NCBI RefSeq assembly: GCF_017654505.1
Contig: NC_054535.1
Location: 50,700,348-50,764,347 of the forward strand
Length of the DNA: 64,000 nucleotides
Reading direction: 5' to 3'
Source: Polyodon spathula
Taxonomy: Eukaryota > Chordata > Actinopteri > Acipenseriformes > Polyodontidae
The position numbers and the translations under genes are program-made. The notes beneath the pieces were generated by a model, which was given only the letters and a program-made list of their open reading frames with translations, was not told the DNA's origin and did not search any database. Positions 24,470 to 33,430 of this stretch are shown here, piece after piece. Position 1 is the stretch's first letter, and the number at the start of each line of letters is the position of its first letter.

Positions 24470-25114
24470 GTCTTTTCAATGTGGTGTGTCCAGAACAAGG
24501 TATTTGAGGAATGGAAGTTCGGTCTTATGGACCGCTGAGTAAAAATGTGAAATATTTGGGTCCAACCGCCGAGTATTTGTAAGACGCAGAGAGGGTGAGT
24601 GCATGTGTGGTTCCTACTGTCAAGCATGGAGGAGGCAGTGTCATGGTCTGGGGTTGCTTTGCTGGTGACAGAGTTTGTGATCTTTACCTAGTCCATGGCA
24701 AGCTCAACCAGCATGGTTATCATAGCATACTTCAGAGGCATGCCATTCCATCAGGATTACGGCTAGTTGGGCAGTCCTTCATTCTTCAGCAAGATAATGA
24801 CCCGAAACACCTCAAAGTTGTGCAAGAACTATCTGGCGAAGAAGGAAAGTGAAGGACAACTCAATCTAATGACCTGGTCTGCCCTGTCTCCAGACCTCAA
24901 TCCCATAGAACTTGTATGGGACAAACGGGACAGAAGAGTCAAAGCAAAGCCACACATTGCTTTGATACTCCATATGTTTTGTTTTGTATATTGTAACATG
25001 TGTTTTCATTTTCAACTATTTACAGAAATGTATACAACGTAAAAAACATTGTCAATTATGAAAAAAAAACTAGTTTCCAGCAAGTGTACTCAAACTTTTG
25101 ACTGGTACCTGTAT
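24470..25114 (+). mobile_element. Tc1-like element fragment, family E (transposase relic)
   Basis: Plus-strand pieces [26 protein letters not shown] (24795) and, after a frameshift, WSALSPDLNPIELVWD (24870) are the two catalytic blocks of a Tc1 transposase; the Asp and Glu are present. The N-terminal DNA-binding half is missing. The right end near 25084-25114 (AAACTTTTGACTGGTACCTG) looks like the terminal repeat of fish Tc1 elements. Inactive fragment in CDC37L1 intron 1. Confidence 0.8.
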
Positions 25115-25604
25115 ATAGCAAATTCAAACCCAGAGACCCTCCTCACTTGTCTCCTTCATGTTCCAGTCAGCACTGGACAGCGTCCTGTTAACCCCTCCTA
25201 TCTTATTGTGCCTTGTCTAAAATACTAGTAGCGTGTGCCTAACTCTGAACTCTGATAATCTTAATAGCTGTTTGCTCTTGCATGAATTTTATGGTTTGAG
25301 CCGGGTCCCTTACCTATCCTCGGCCCAAGTCATGAATGTTCCCGCTATGCATACAGATTTGTCTTGCTTAGGTATTTCAGAAACACTGCATTCCCAGACT
25401 TTGTGGCTCCTGCTTTGCTTATCTCCGTTGTCAACAGTCGTGTGTGCAGGAAAAAAAAACAAAAAAAAAACAAGGTGTAAGCTTGCAAGTCTGCTTGCTT
25501 CGCAAAATGCGATCCATTATTAAAGGCAATAGGACTCAGAGTCAAGGGTAGTGGAAGTGGGGCCCATGTGCAGACCAGTGTTATAGCAAATGTTCTTCTT
25601 CTAG

Positions 25605-25886
25605 GTGAATGCTGATTCAATGGATGTAATGTTCAAAAATCAAAAGCAGTGTGTAAAAAACTCTATAGAGTGCAAATGGCACCTGGCAGAAGCCCAGCAA
25701 AAACTCTGCAGCCTGGAGCTGCACAACTCGGAGTCTGTAGAGCAGGAGCATGCCAAAGCCCAGGCCGATTCCTCTGAGCTGAGACAGACGGAGCAGGAGT
25801 GGAGACGCAAAGAGAAGATGCTAATATGGGGTGAGAGGCAGAACCCCTTGCTCAGCAATGCCCTCAGCAGAGAGGTGTTTGATAAG
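25605..25886 (+). CDS. CDC37L1: CDC37L1 coding exon 2 (coiled coil, start of Hsp90-binding part)
   Basis: CDC37L1 (also called Harc) is a cytoplasmic relative of CDC37 that binds Hsp90 and co-chaperones. The exon has a TTCTTCTAG acceptor and a GTATGG donor and is 282 nt, 94 codons, phase 0 at both ends. It encodes VKNSIECKWHLAEAQQKL, LHNSESVEQEHAKAQ and ELRQTEQEWRRKEKML, which align directly with the human protein (CKWNLAEAQQKL, LHNSES-DQEHAKAQ, EWRQKEE). The heptad-like charged pattern is a coiled coil. It ends ALSREVFDK, joined to SFIN in exon 3. This is the decisive exon for the identification. CDC37 itself is excluded because its conserved MVDYSVWD start is absent. Confidence 0.95.
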
Positions 25887-25967
25887 GTATGGAGCTCCAG
25901 GATTTAAAATGTGACTTGGTATTTTATTGAAACACAGATGATGCATTTGATGTTTTGTGTTTTGTAG

Positions 25968-26061
25968 AGTTTTATAAACATTAAAAGTGGAAACAAAGAA
26001 GCAGGTGAGGATAGAAGCAAAAGCTTTGTACAGCAATATGAAGAACAGCTCAAACATTTTG
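25968..26061 (+). CDS. CDC37L1: CDC37L1 coding exon 3
   Basis: Acceptor TTTTGTAG, donor GTAAGT, 94 nt, ends in phase 1. The peptide SFINIKSGNKEAGED then SKSFVQQYEEQLKHF aligns with the human SFINQDKRK and SFMQKYEQKIRHFG. The insert of charged residues differs in length from mammals, as expected for this variable linker. Confidence 0.93.
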
Positions 26062-26264
26062 GTAAGTTCTAACACAACTAAATAGCTGTGCTTATTTTAA
26101 TTTAAACAAAAAGACATTTCCAGCTATTGATACAGATAAGATTGTGTCTGGTGAGGTTTGGTTTAAGTAACTAGCATGCGTTTAGTCTTATGCAATGAAT
26201 TAAACTGTTTGTTTATGAATGCTTTAGGGCACAGACTAGTGATGTGTTTGTTGTGTTTCACTAG

Positions 26265-26380
26265 GCATGCTAAACAGATGGGATGACAGCCAGAGGTACC
26301 TCTCTGATCACTCTCATCTTGTCTGTGAAGAGACTGCCAATTACCTCATTCTGTGGTGCTTCCATTTGCAGGCGGATAAG
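26265..26380 (+). CDS. CDC37L1: CDC37L1 coding exon 4
   Basis: Acceptor CACTAG. The first two bases complete the Gly codon from exon 3. Peptide MLNRWDDSQRYLSDHSHLVC and EETANYLILWCFHLQADK, 116 nt, back in phase 0. This is the most conserved part of the Cdc37 middle (Hsp90-binding) domain. The donor GTCATT is weak (GT present, +3 to +6 poor), but the next exon continues the family alignment without a gap, so the junction is probably right. Confidence 0.93.
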
Positions 26381-26639
26381 GTCATTCTTTACACTTTGTT
26401 GTGTTAAAATCAGGAGGTGTATATGTGTTTATGCAGTGGTACAGTACAATAACAATAACGTAGTCTTGTTTTCTGTAGGAAACTTAGCTTCACTTTGCCA
26501 CATTAAATGCAAAGATAAATTCATCTCATCTCCAAGGTTCAGCAGTTAATTGCCTTCCTTGGTTTGAGATCTACACATTATTGAGTAATTATTGACTAAT
26601 GAGGGAGTGCCTCCTGACCTTAAATAATCACGTAGTTTA

Positions 26640-26723
26640 TTATGATATATATTATTATATATATATATATAGCTATATATAATATAATATGTATATATAT
26701 AATATATAATATATATATATATA
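26640..26723. repeat. AT-rich low-complexity repeat
   Basis: Irregular TATATA/ATAATATA repeat in CDC37L1 intron 4, adjoining the next Tc1-like terminus. Confidence 0.8.
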
Positions 26724-27046
26724 CCCCATCTGATTTTCTGCATTTTTGCACATTTTTCACATTGAATTTGGTCAGCTCTTTCTGTGGGTTGTAGTAGTAT
26801 ATAGAGGGAGTCTAAGAGAAAAAATGACACCAACATTTGGTGCTTCTTTCATTTGTTTGGTGTGCAAGGTAATCAAACATGCAATGTTCAGGTGTGAAAA
26901 AGTCATTGCCCACCTAGTTAACTCAACCCAATTAAAGGGATAATTAGGGTCAGCTGTTTGAATACTTTGGTTAACAATCAGGACTGATTTGGGCCAGCCC
27001 TGCCCAATATAAATCTGACTAACTTTGGCCCTTACCAACAGGAACT
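26724..27046. mobile_element. Tc1-like terminal region, family X, fused to family A
   Basis: GTGTGAAAAAGTCATTGCCC and the following AACTCAACCCAATTAAAGGG and GGGCCAGCCCTGCCC resemble the untranslated 5' end of a fish Tc1 family. The matching sequence ends at CTTACCAACAGG and is joined without spacer to the family A fragment at 27047. No transposase coding part is present. Family assignment is from pattern memory. Confidence 0.5.
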
Positions 27047-27383
27047 ACTACAGGTACTGCTGAATTTATCCTGAAATCATGTGAATCACTATAATTTAAC
27101 ACAGATATAGGCCACTTAACTTGGTGGGTGATTTTGAAGGCGATTGGTATCACCTGAACTAATTTAGGATTACTATTACAAGGGGGGTGGACACTTATCC
27201 AACCAAGCTATTTCAGTTTTTGTTTTTAATTAATTTTCTACAATTTTTTTCACTTGGAAGTTGTGGGGTAGGATGTGTAGATAAATGGGAAAAAAAAGCT
27301 ATTTTAATGCATTTTAATTTCAGGCTATAAGTCCACAAAAGGTGAACATTTTGAAAGGGGGTGTAGACTTTCTATAGGCACTG
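27047..27383 (-). mobile_element. Tc1/mariner element, family A, right terminal portion
   Basis: Matches 8770-9093 (TACTGCTGAATTTATCCTGA to the terminal repeat GTGTAGACTTTCTATAGGCA). It lacks everything left of the transposase start. It begins within the same word (CAGG-ACTGCT) at which the family A piece in intron 1 ends at 24004. Confidence 0.85.
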
Positions 27384-27395
27384 TGTGTGTGTGTA

Positions 27396-27484
<89 letters not shown>

Positions 27485-27486
27485 AC
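27384..27486. repeat. (TG)n(TA)n(CA)n microsatellite
   Basis: Compound dinucleotide repeat with self-complementary TG and CA arms around a TA core, so it can form a long hairpin. It follows the Tc1 right end directly. Confidence 0.95.
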
Positions 27487-27610
27487 AAGGTCTAAAACTG
27501 CGCACGTAAATGCCGGTAAACAATTTATGTTAATATATATATATATATATATATAGTATATGCCATATATAGCATGTGGGTTTATATATGTGTGTATATA
27601 TAAAATAAAA

Positions 27611-27677
27611 ATGTGTATTTAACATATGGCAGCATGTAGAGTTTTAACCTATGTAGTAATGACTTTAGTTCCTCTAG
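27611..27677. repeat. Short dispersed repeat, copy 1
   Basis: AGAGTTTTAACCTATGTAGT and following TAATGACTTTAGTTCCTCTA recur at 28414-28456 in the next intron with a few changes. Unknown family, flanked on the right by (TAGA)n at 27675-27700. Confidence 0.6.
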
Positions 27678-27824
27678 ATAGATAGATAGATAGATAGATA
27701 TATGGGCACACAAAATATTAGTTTTGCAGGTTTGAATTCTCTTTCCTCAGCCTGTGACAGGACTGCAGAAAGAGTAAACAGGTTTGTTTCTGACAGTGTT
27801 TTCCTTTTTCCCTGTGTCTGGTAG

Positions 27825-27947
27825 AAAGAAGCCCTGATGGAGCAGGTGGCCCATCAAGCCATGGCCATGCAGTTTATTCTCGAAATGGCCAACAGCCATA
27901 AAGTTGACCCCAGGGGCTGTTTTCGACAGTTCTTCCAGAAAGCAAAA
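27825..27947 (+). CDS. CDC37L1: CDC37L1 coding exon 5
   Basis: Acceptor CTGGTAG, donor GTAAAA, 123 nt, 41 codons, phase 0. Peptide KEALMEQVAHQAMAMQFILE then ANSHKVDPRGCFRQFFQKAK aligns with human ALMEQIAHQAVVMQFIMEMA and VDPRGCFRLFFQKAKAEEEG. Part of the conserved Cdc37 helical domain. Confidence 0.94.
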
Positions 27948-28387
27948 GTAAAAGAATTAATCTTTCCTGTCTCCATTGATTCTCCTCTCCTCAAGTTTAT
28001 TTTAAATAGATCTACCACTAGAGGGGACTGGTGTCACAAGGACTGCATCATAAGCTACATATTTATTGTGGCTTTCCATCAAAATCTACAGCTGCTGTTA
28101 AATTGCATGATAATACTGCTAATCTAATCGCTAGTTAAAGCCTCTTCTGTAACCACTGCAGTTTAAGCAGAAAAAGGCTTGTTTATAAAAAAAAAAAAGA
28201 AGATTTATCTCCAAGTCAGATTAACCAAAAAAACAGTCTGTGCCACATTGCTTTAACTATAAATTATTGTTGTCATCTAGAACCGGCCACAGGCACATTG
28301 AGTTTGTGTAATTTGTATAGGGCTGAGGGCCGGATAATGTATCTCTACTTAATATTTAACCAACTACTAAAATAAAATAACATAAAA

Positions 28388-28456
28388 ATGTGTATTTTAT
28401 AAATGGCACCACGCAGAGTTTTAACCTATTTAGTAATGACTTTAGTTCCTCTACGA
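28388..28456. repeat. Short dispersed repeat, copy 2
   Basis: Second copy of the 27611-27677 repeat (AGAGTTTTAACCTATTTAGT). Placed in CDC37L1 intron 5. Confidence 0.6.
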
Positions 28457-28666
28457 CTGCACAGGTATTGCAGTATAACATATTATGTAAGTTGGCATCC
28501 TTTGCATGGGCACAGCTTTGAGGACCACTGCTCTATAATGTTGATCTATACAGGTGTAATGATAAGAAGTCACATGACACAGTACATGAGAAGGCTTCTG
28601 ATTGTTCTAGGCAAGACTGCAGCTTTAATAACTACGGCTGAATTATATTTGATTTATTTTACTTAG

Positions 28667-28831
28667 GCAGGAGAGGAAGGCTATTTGGAAGCCTTTACAA
28701 CGGAACTAGAAGCATTCAAGTGGCGAGTGAAACAACATAGCAGTGGCGAGATTTCCCAGGAGATGCAGCATCAGAAGTCCATGAACTTCTGCTGTCTGGA
28801 TCCTATGAAAGACATGGAATCGTCGGCACCA
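28667..28831 (+). CDS. CDC37L1: CDC37L1 coding exon 6
   Basis: Acceptor ATTTTACTTAG, donor GTAGGT, 165 nt, 55 codons, phase 0. It opens AGEEGYLEAFTTELEAFKWR, matching human EEEGYFEAFKNELEAFKSRV, and then runs into a less conserved stretch rich in Gln, Ser and Met (HSSGEISQEMQHQKSMN) as in the C-terminal third of the family. Confidence 0.92.
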
Positions 28832-29113
28832 GTAGGTTTAAAAAAAAAAAGAAAGAAAATCCCTTGTCTGCATGCCTTCAATGAACAGTTTTCTTCTGTG
28901 TTACCGTACATCCAACGAAGCTATTCTTAAAAAAAAAAAAAGAGAGAGAAGAAATAAATGGTATCTGTAGCTATGTGGACCATATGAACCATGATAAACC
29001 TGATTCAAAGTAGCTAACTGACTATATCAGTGTTGTACATGATGTGCAAAACTGGACCATGGTTTGAATTAGATATGAAGTACAACAGCATGTCTCCTTT
29101 TGTTTTATTAAAG

Positions 29114-29176
29114 AGAGGATTCCAGCTTCAAGATAGGCAGATTCTTCCGAGTGCACAAAGTAATATGAATCCACAG
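29114..29176 (+). CDS. CDC37L1: CDC37L1 coding exon 7
   Basis: Small exon of 63 nt, 21 codons, phase 0, acceptor TTTTATTAAAG and donor GTAAGT. Peptide RGFQLQDRQILPSAQSNMNP. It corresponds in position to the short human segment around GLLESLPQNPD. Conservation is low; the call rests mainly on good splice sites, phase and position. Confidence 0.7.
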
Positions 29177-29267
29177 GTAAGTCAGACACTAAAACTTGCA
29201 CCTTTAGTTGCAATGTAATGCATGGTATATGACCTTCTGTTAAGCACCAACAGTGTAATCTAGTGAT

Positions 29268-29900
29268 CAGGCAGGGCTCTATGCTAACTTTTCCTGTTTG
29301 GCGCACATGTGCGCCCAAGATAAAATAAATAAATAAATAAAAATGTAGGCGCACGCTGAACATTGTAGGCACATTTAAAAAAAATCCATAGGCATTTTTG
29401 CAAAAATAAGTATTACAGTACCAATTTATGTTGAACGTCTATATATGTTGTTATTCTTTTTTACACAGCACTTGTGGAGTTTAATATTTTTACATCAACA
29501 AAATAAATATAAAATAAATCTTTGTTTTCAGTTGCTGTTTACTAAAACATACTTTTTAATCAACAGAAATTATTTCTTTTGGTCATTCTTTGTATTGTGG
29601 TATTCTAGAACATTTTGATTGCACATTTGGTTGGGTCAAATTGTGCATCCCTTAGTGCAGGGCTATAAGCTTTTTTCTAAGGTAAAATGTCTGGATCCAG
29701 TCTAAAATATTAGGCGCACATAAGAAAATCTCCACAAACCACACAGTCTTCTAACAATAAAGTAACTACTGTAAAACAAGAACATTTAACGAGCAAGAAA
29801 TATTTGGGAATTTCACGTTTATTAAAAATCTGCAAAATTAATGTGCTGTGAAATATATTATTCATACATGTTCTGTACATTAAAAAAAAAATAAGCACAT
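29268..29900. repeat. Dispersed repeat, copy 2
   Basis: Starts CAGGGCTCTATGCTAACTTT and contains GGCGCACATGTGCGCCC, a perfect palindrome. Related to 7168-7345. A second related piece starts near 29650 (CAGGGCTATAAGC) and has GGCGCACATAAG at 29712. Unknown family inside CDC37L1 intron 7. Confidence 0.4.
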
Positions 29901-30777
29901 ACATTTATTGCAGCAAAAGTAGACCTTGAAGGCCATTAGCGAAATTATGTTGCCACAAAAAAATTCTGTTTTACAGTATTACAAATTCAACTCTCAAAGT
30001 TTAGCCACATGCCTCACTCCTTGAAGACCAATACATCTGTTTATTCTAATGCAAAGACTGTGGTCATTTACATATCAAAAAGAATAAATCACCACTGATG
30101 CGGTTTGAGCGAGTTGCTGCTGTTATCTTTGTATTATTATTATTATTATGGGGGTGGAAATATTATTTGACTTTGTTATATATAGTAATTCAGTATGTTA
30201 GTATAGTACGTCACAGAAAATGTTTAGTTTTCATTATAATATGCTTGTTTTGAATATTTAAACAAACAAAAAAAATATATTATTACTTAACTGCAACTTA
30301 AGAATTGCTCCTAAAATTGGGTCAAAGCACACAATATATCCAAAATTGAATAAAAAATTCAATATGAGTATCAGAACCACTCAGAATGATGGCAGATATC
30401 ATTTTAAAAAGTGTACGTTGTAGATACTTACCCTTTAAAGGAACACTTTAAAATATAGAAATGGTCATGAAGCTTGAAAATACACAGAAAGTGATTGTAA
30501 TATCTTAGAGACTGCACATTTTGCTTCAGCAAAGGGTGTTCATGCATCACGTCTCACAACCCATTGTGTGCAGATTGAAACAATGCCTCCAGATGTTGAT
30601 GATAGCAGTTGAATTAAGGGAATAATAACAGTTCTGGAGGGCGGTGTCTTTCACTGCAGTTATTTAGTTTTCCTGTTGTGTCAATGTGTCAAAATGTTCA
30701 ACATAAAAATACAGACACTTTAAATTGTATTATAAGATGTACTAGGAATTCCACTGCACAGTAGGCACCTCCTGCAG

Positions 30778-31048
30778 AAGGAGGCTTGGTTGTCCAGTGG
30801 TTAAAGAAAGGGGCTTGCTACCATGTTCCAGGTTCAATCCCAACTCAAACACTGACTCGCTGTGTGTGTCCCTGAGCAAGTCACTTGACCTCCTTGTGCT
30901 TCATCCTTCTGATGAGACGTGAAACCGAGGTCCTATTGTAAGTGGCTCTGCAGCAGTGGTTGTGTTGCATAGTTCACCCCCAAGTCTCTGTAAGTCTCTT
31001 TGAATAAAAGTGTCTGCTAAATGACTAAATAATAATAATAATAATATA
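30778..31048 (+). mobile_element. tRNA-derived SINE, nearly complete
   Basis: Head with an A-box-like word (TTGTCCAGTGGTTA, 30789-30802) and B box GGTTCAATCCC (30831-30841). The body contains GATGAGACGTGAAACCGAGG, and the tail GTCTCTTTGAATAAAAGTGT then CTGCTAAATGACTAAATAAT ends in (AAT)n. The tail matches the L2-mobilised SINE tail common in fishes (GGATAAA-GCGTCTGCTAAATG). Inserted 50 bp upstream of the last CDC37L1 exon without touching the acceptor. Confidence 0.85.
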
Positions 31049-31099
31049 GCATTTTCAGGGTGCGGTTACATTTGTTAAGCATTTCTCTTTAATCCATAG

Positions 31100-31207
31100 G
31101 TTGCTGAATATTATATAAAGCACTGCATAGATGCTGGCCTGTGGGTTGTGCCAACCAAAGGAGCAAAAGAGGATATAGATGAAACTGGAATGATGGAGAC
31201 TTCATAG
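31100..31207 (+). CDS. CDC37L1: CDC37L1 coding exon 8 and stop
   Basis: Acceptor AATCCATAG, phase 0, 35 codons then TAG. Peptide VAEYYIKHCIDAGLWVVPTK, ending in an acidic tail DIDETGMMETS. It aligns with the human C terminus (YLQYSISTALCSLNSVVHKE, then MMDTV), including the final acidic-Met-Met stretch. Total predicted protein 350 residues against about 337 in human. Confidence 0.88.
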   Translation, partial: VAEYYIKHCIDAGLWVVPTKGAKEDIDETGMMETS

Positions 31208-33430
31208 CCAAAGAATTGTGTTCCACTGCAATAAGCAGAGCAATGCTTCCTTAAACAGGGTGGGGTATGGGAGAGATTGAAACTATTTTTGTATTGGAAT
31301 TGGTATGCGCCTGAATGAGAGTTGCACTATATTTGTTCAAAAGTATTTAAGAGGAAAGTGTATTTTGTTGTATATTTTTTTGCTTTGTTGTTTTTATGTT
31401 AGTTAAAAAAGGCTGCACTTTCCGTAGGTTCAGATAGCATAGTGGTGGTGCTAGTACGAAGATTATATAACATTTATGTTACCAATAAATAGTCTTCCCT
31501 CTTCCATAGTAAACTTTGCAAGAAATGGTTGCAGTTCATGTGCAGAGCAGCATCGAATAAAATCTGCAGTCACAGCAGGTTCATTCATAACCTTGTGTCG
31601 TTATAGAAAAATAACTTTGTTATGATGTTATCGTCAGCAAGTACACTGAAACTTCAAATTAATGCTGCAGTATTCTGGGTGAATTGTGTGAAAAACAGAA
31701 GTTTCCCCTTTCAAGATGTATCCTTTTATGTGTGTTTGTTGTGTGTTTGTTTTTTTTTTCCATAGAAATGAAGGTTAGATACCATACATAGATTTATTGA
31801 GTATTCTACAATTTAACCATACTATAGATATTTAAACTGGTTAATCTCTTTTGCTCAGCTACATTTTTTATCAGTTTCAGAACAATTTCAGAACAGAACA
31901 ATTTTAGACATCACAAAACAAGACTAAAATTAAGAAGCTATTCAGAAATTAAAGGTTTCTCTTTGATTTTGAATTTTATCTAAAAAATAACTCCCTTATT
32001 TTGAATCACTGCTCCATCTATGTGAATGTCATTTTTACATACAGTGTGATTCACACCAAGTTGTTTTTCAGAGTAACCCTAAAGAGTGTTACATTGTTGT
32101 TCACGTGTGTTACAGTCCCCTAATGCTCTATGATGTAGACACAGTGTTCTATTTCCAGTTAACAATTTCTGTTAAAGTTTAGGAATGTTAAGCATATGCT
32201 GTAGGATACAATAAAAAGTGTTCATTAACTTTCAACACTTACTGCATCAGAAACTGTTTCAGATTTCATCATTGCAGGATTACAGAAACTACTCTACTGA
32301 TAACACTATGTAACACAATTTTTGTTCCTGGGTAGTAAGTGTTATTTCCTAATTGCTTATGCCTCAAAAGTATAGAAAATGTGAGTTTAGAAGTGAGTAG
32401 TTTTTCGAGATTTACGATTATACTGTAAATTTACAGTATAGTCGTAAATCTCGAAAAACTACTCACTTCTAAATCTTTTGCAGTCATTTTTGTATTACTT
32501 TAGTATAAATACATGTTAATTTGGATTCATATGTTGTTTTTTTCTGACTTTAGTGAACGAAAAGACACAAAAGCGCCCGTTTTCTCATTGGAAATAGTGA
32601 TATTTTGAAATTGACCTGTCCTGGTCACAAAAGCAAAGTTTGTGGGGAATAATAGCCATTTTCTATACTTTTGAGGCATAAGCAATTAGGAAATAACACT
32701 TACTACCCAGGAACAAAAAAAAAAAAAAAATTGTTACACAGTGTAATCTGTTGTGATCTTGTGGTTTTGATTTTTTTTTTTTTTTTTTTATTTATTTTCT
32801 GATAAAGACCAAATGCTTCAGATTTGATACACTACTTGTGAATGTTATGATTCACTTGGTCAGTTATGTTTAGTTACTGGTATTCATGTTTTTTTCAGTA
32901 ATGAAAGTCCTAATTTCAGTCTTGTAAGAAGTGCTCCTTTTATGGCCATGCTGTAGAAAGTTGCCTTTCAGCCCTTTTATAATGCAGCTATCTTTGTAGA
33001 TTTGTAGTCATGAAAGTTTAGGCTAAATAAGTGTGCCACAAAGTGAACAATATTTACCACATTATCCATTTCTATGTATAGATAATGGTGACTACCATAT
33101 ACACAAGGCCCTTTGTTTCCATTTGTTTCCAAAACATTTCTGGGTTTTTACAAAAGCATACATTTTTTCATGTGACTTTTAATTTGGTAGCTATATCAAT
33201 ACAATTATTATTATTATTATTTTTTTATTTTTATTTTTTATTGCAACACAAGGCTATTTAAAGTGCTGTGAATATTAACTTTACAAGCTTTCAATGGTAC
33301 GGTTTACAGTAGTTTGCATTACAGCAAGAGCACCCAAGTCTGTCCCCCCATTATTACCCACAATATTTACCCAGGAATAACAGCAAACTAAGTTTTATAA
33401 AGTAAAAACTGAAAATAAAGTGCTCTTATA
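31208..33430 (+). other. CDC37L1: Probable CDC37L1 3' UTR and downstream
   Basis: Mostly unique AT-rich sequence after the stop. AATAAA hexamers occur at 31484 and 31556 (possible short 3' end), with further candidates near 32209 and 33412. A fold-back MITE (32304-32745) lies inside. Which site is used cannot be told from sequence. Confidence 0.45.
32304..32745. mobile_element. Fold-back MITE, copy 2
   Basis: Same ends as the 19268-19737 copy: CACTATGTAACACAATTTTT on the left and ACAAAAA-A run-TTGTTACACAGTG on the right. The left arm has lost the ATTCCCCACAAACTTTGC segment, and the centre is a perfect-looking hairpin (TAGTTTTTCGAGATTTACGA and its reverse complement). Preceded by GATAA in both copies. 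Confidence 0.75.

Noticed and set aside
28685..28930. Extension of CDC37L1 exon 6 to the stop at 28930 as an alternative C terminus
   Set aside because: The added part is an A-rich intron sequence; a good GTAGGT donor at 28832 leads in phase to exon 7 and to the conserved C terminus in exon 8.
15300..31050. tRNA genes suggested by B-box words at 15512 and 30831
   Set aside because: The cloverleaf is not complete, and both are heads of SINEs with long bodies and tails.
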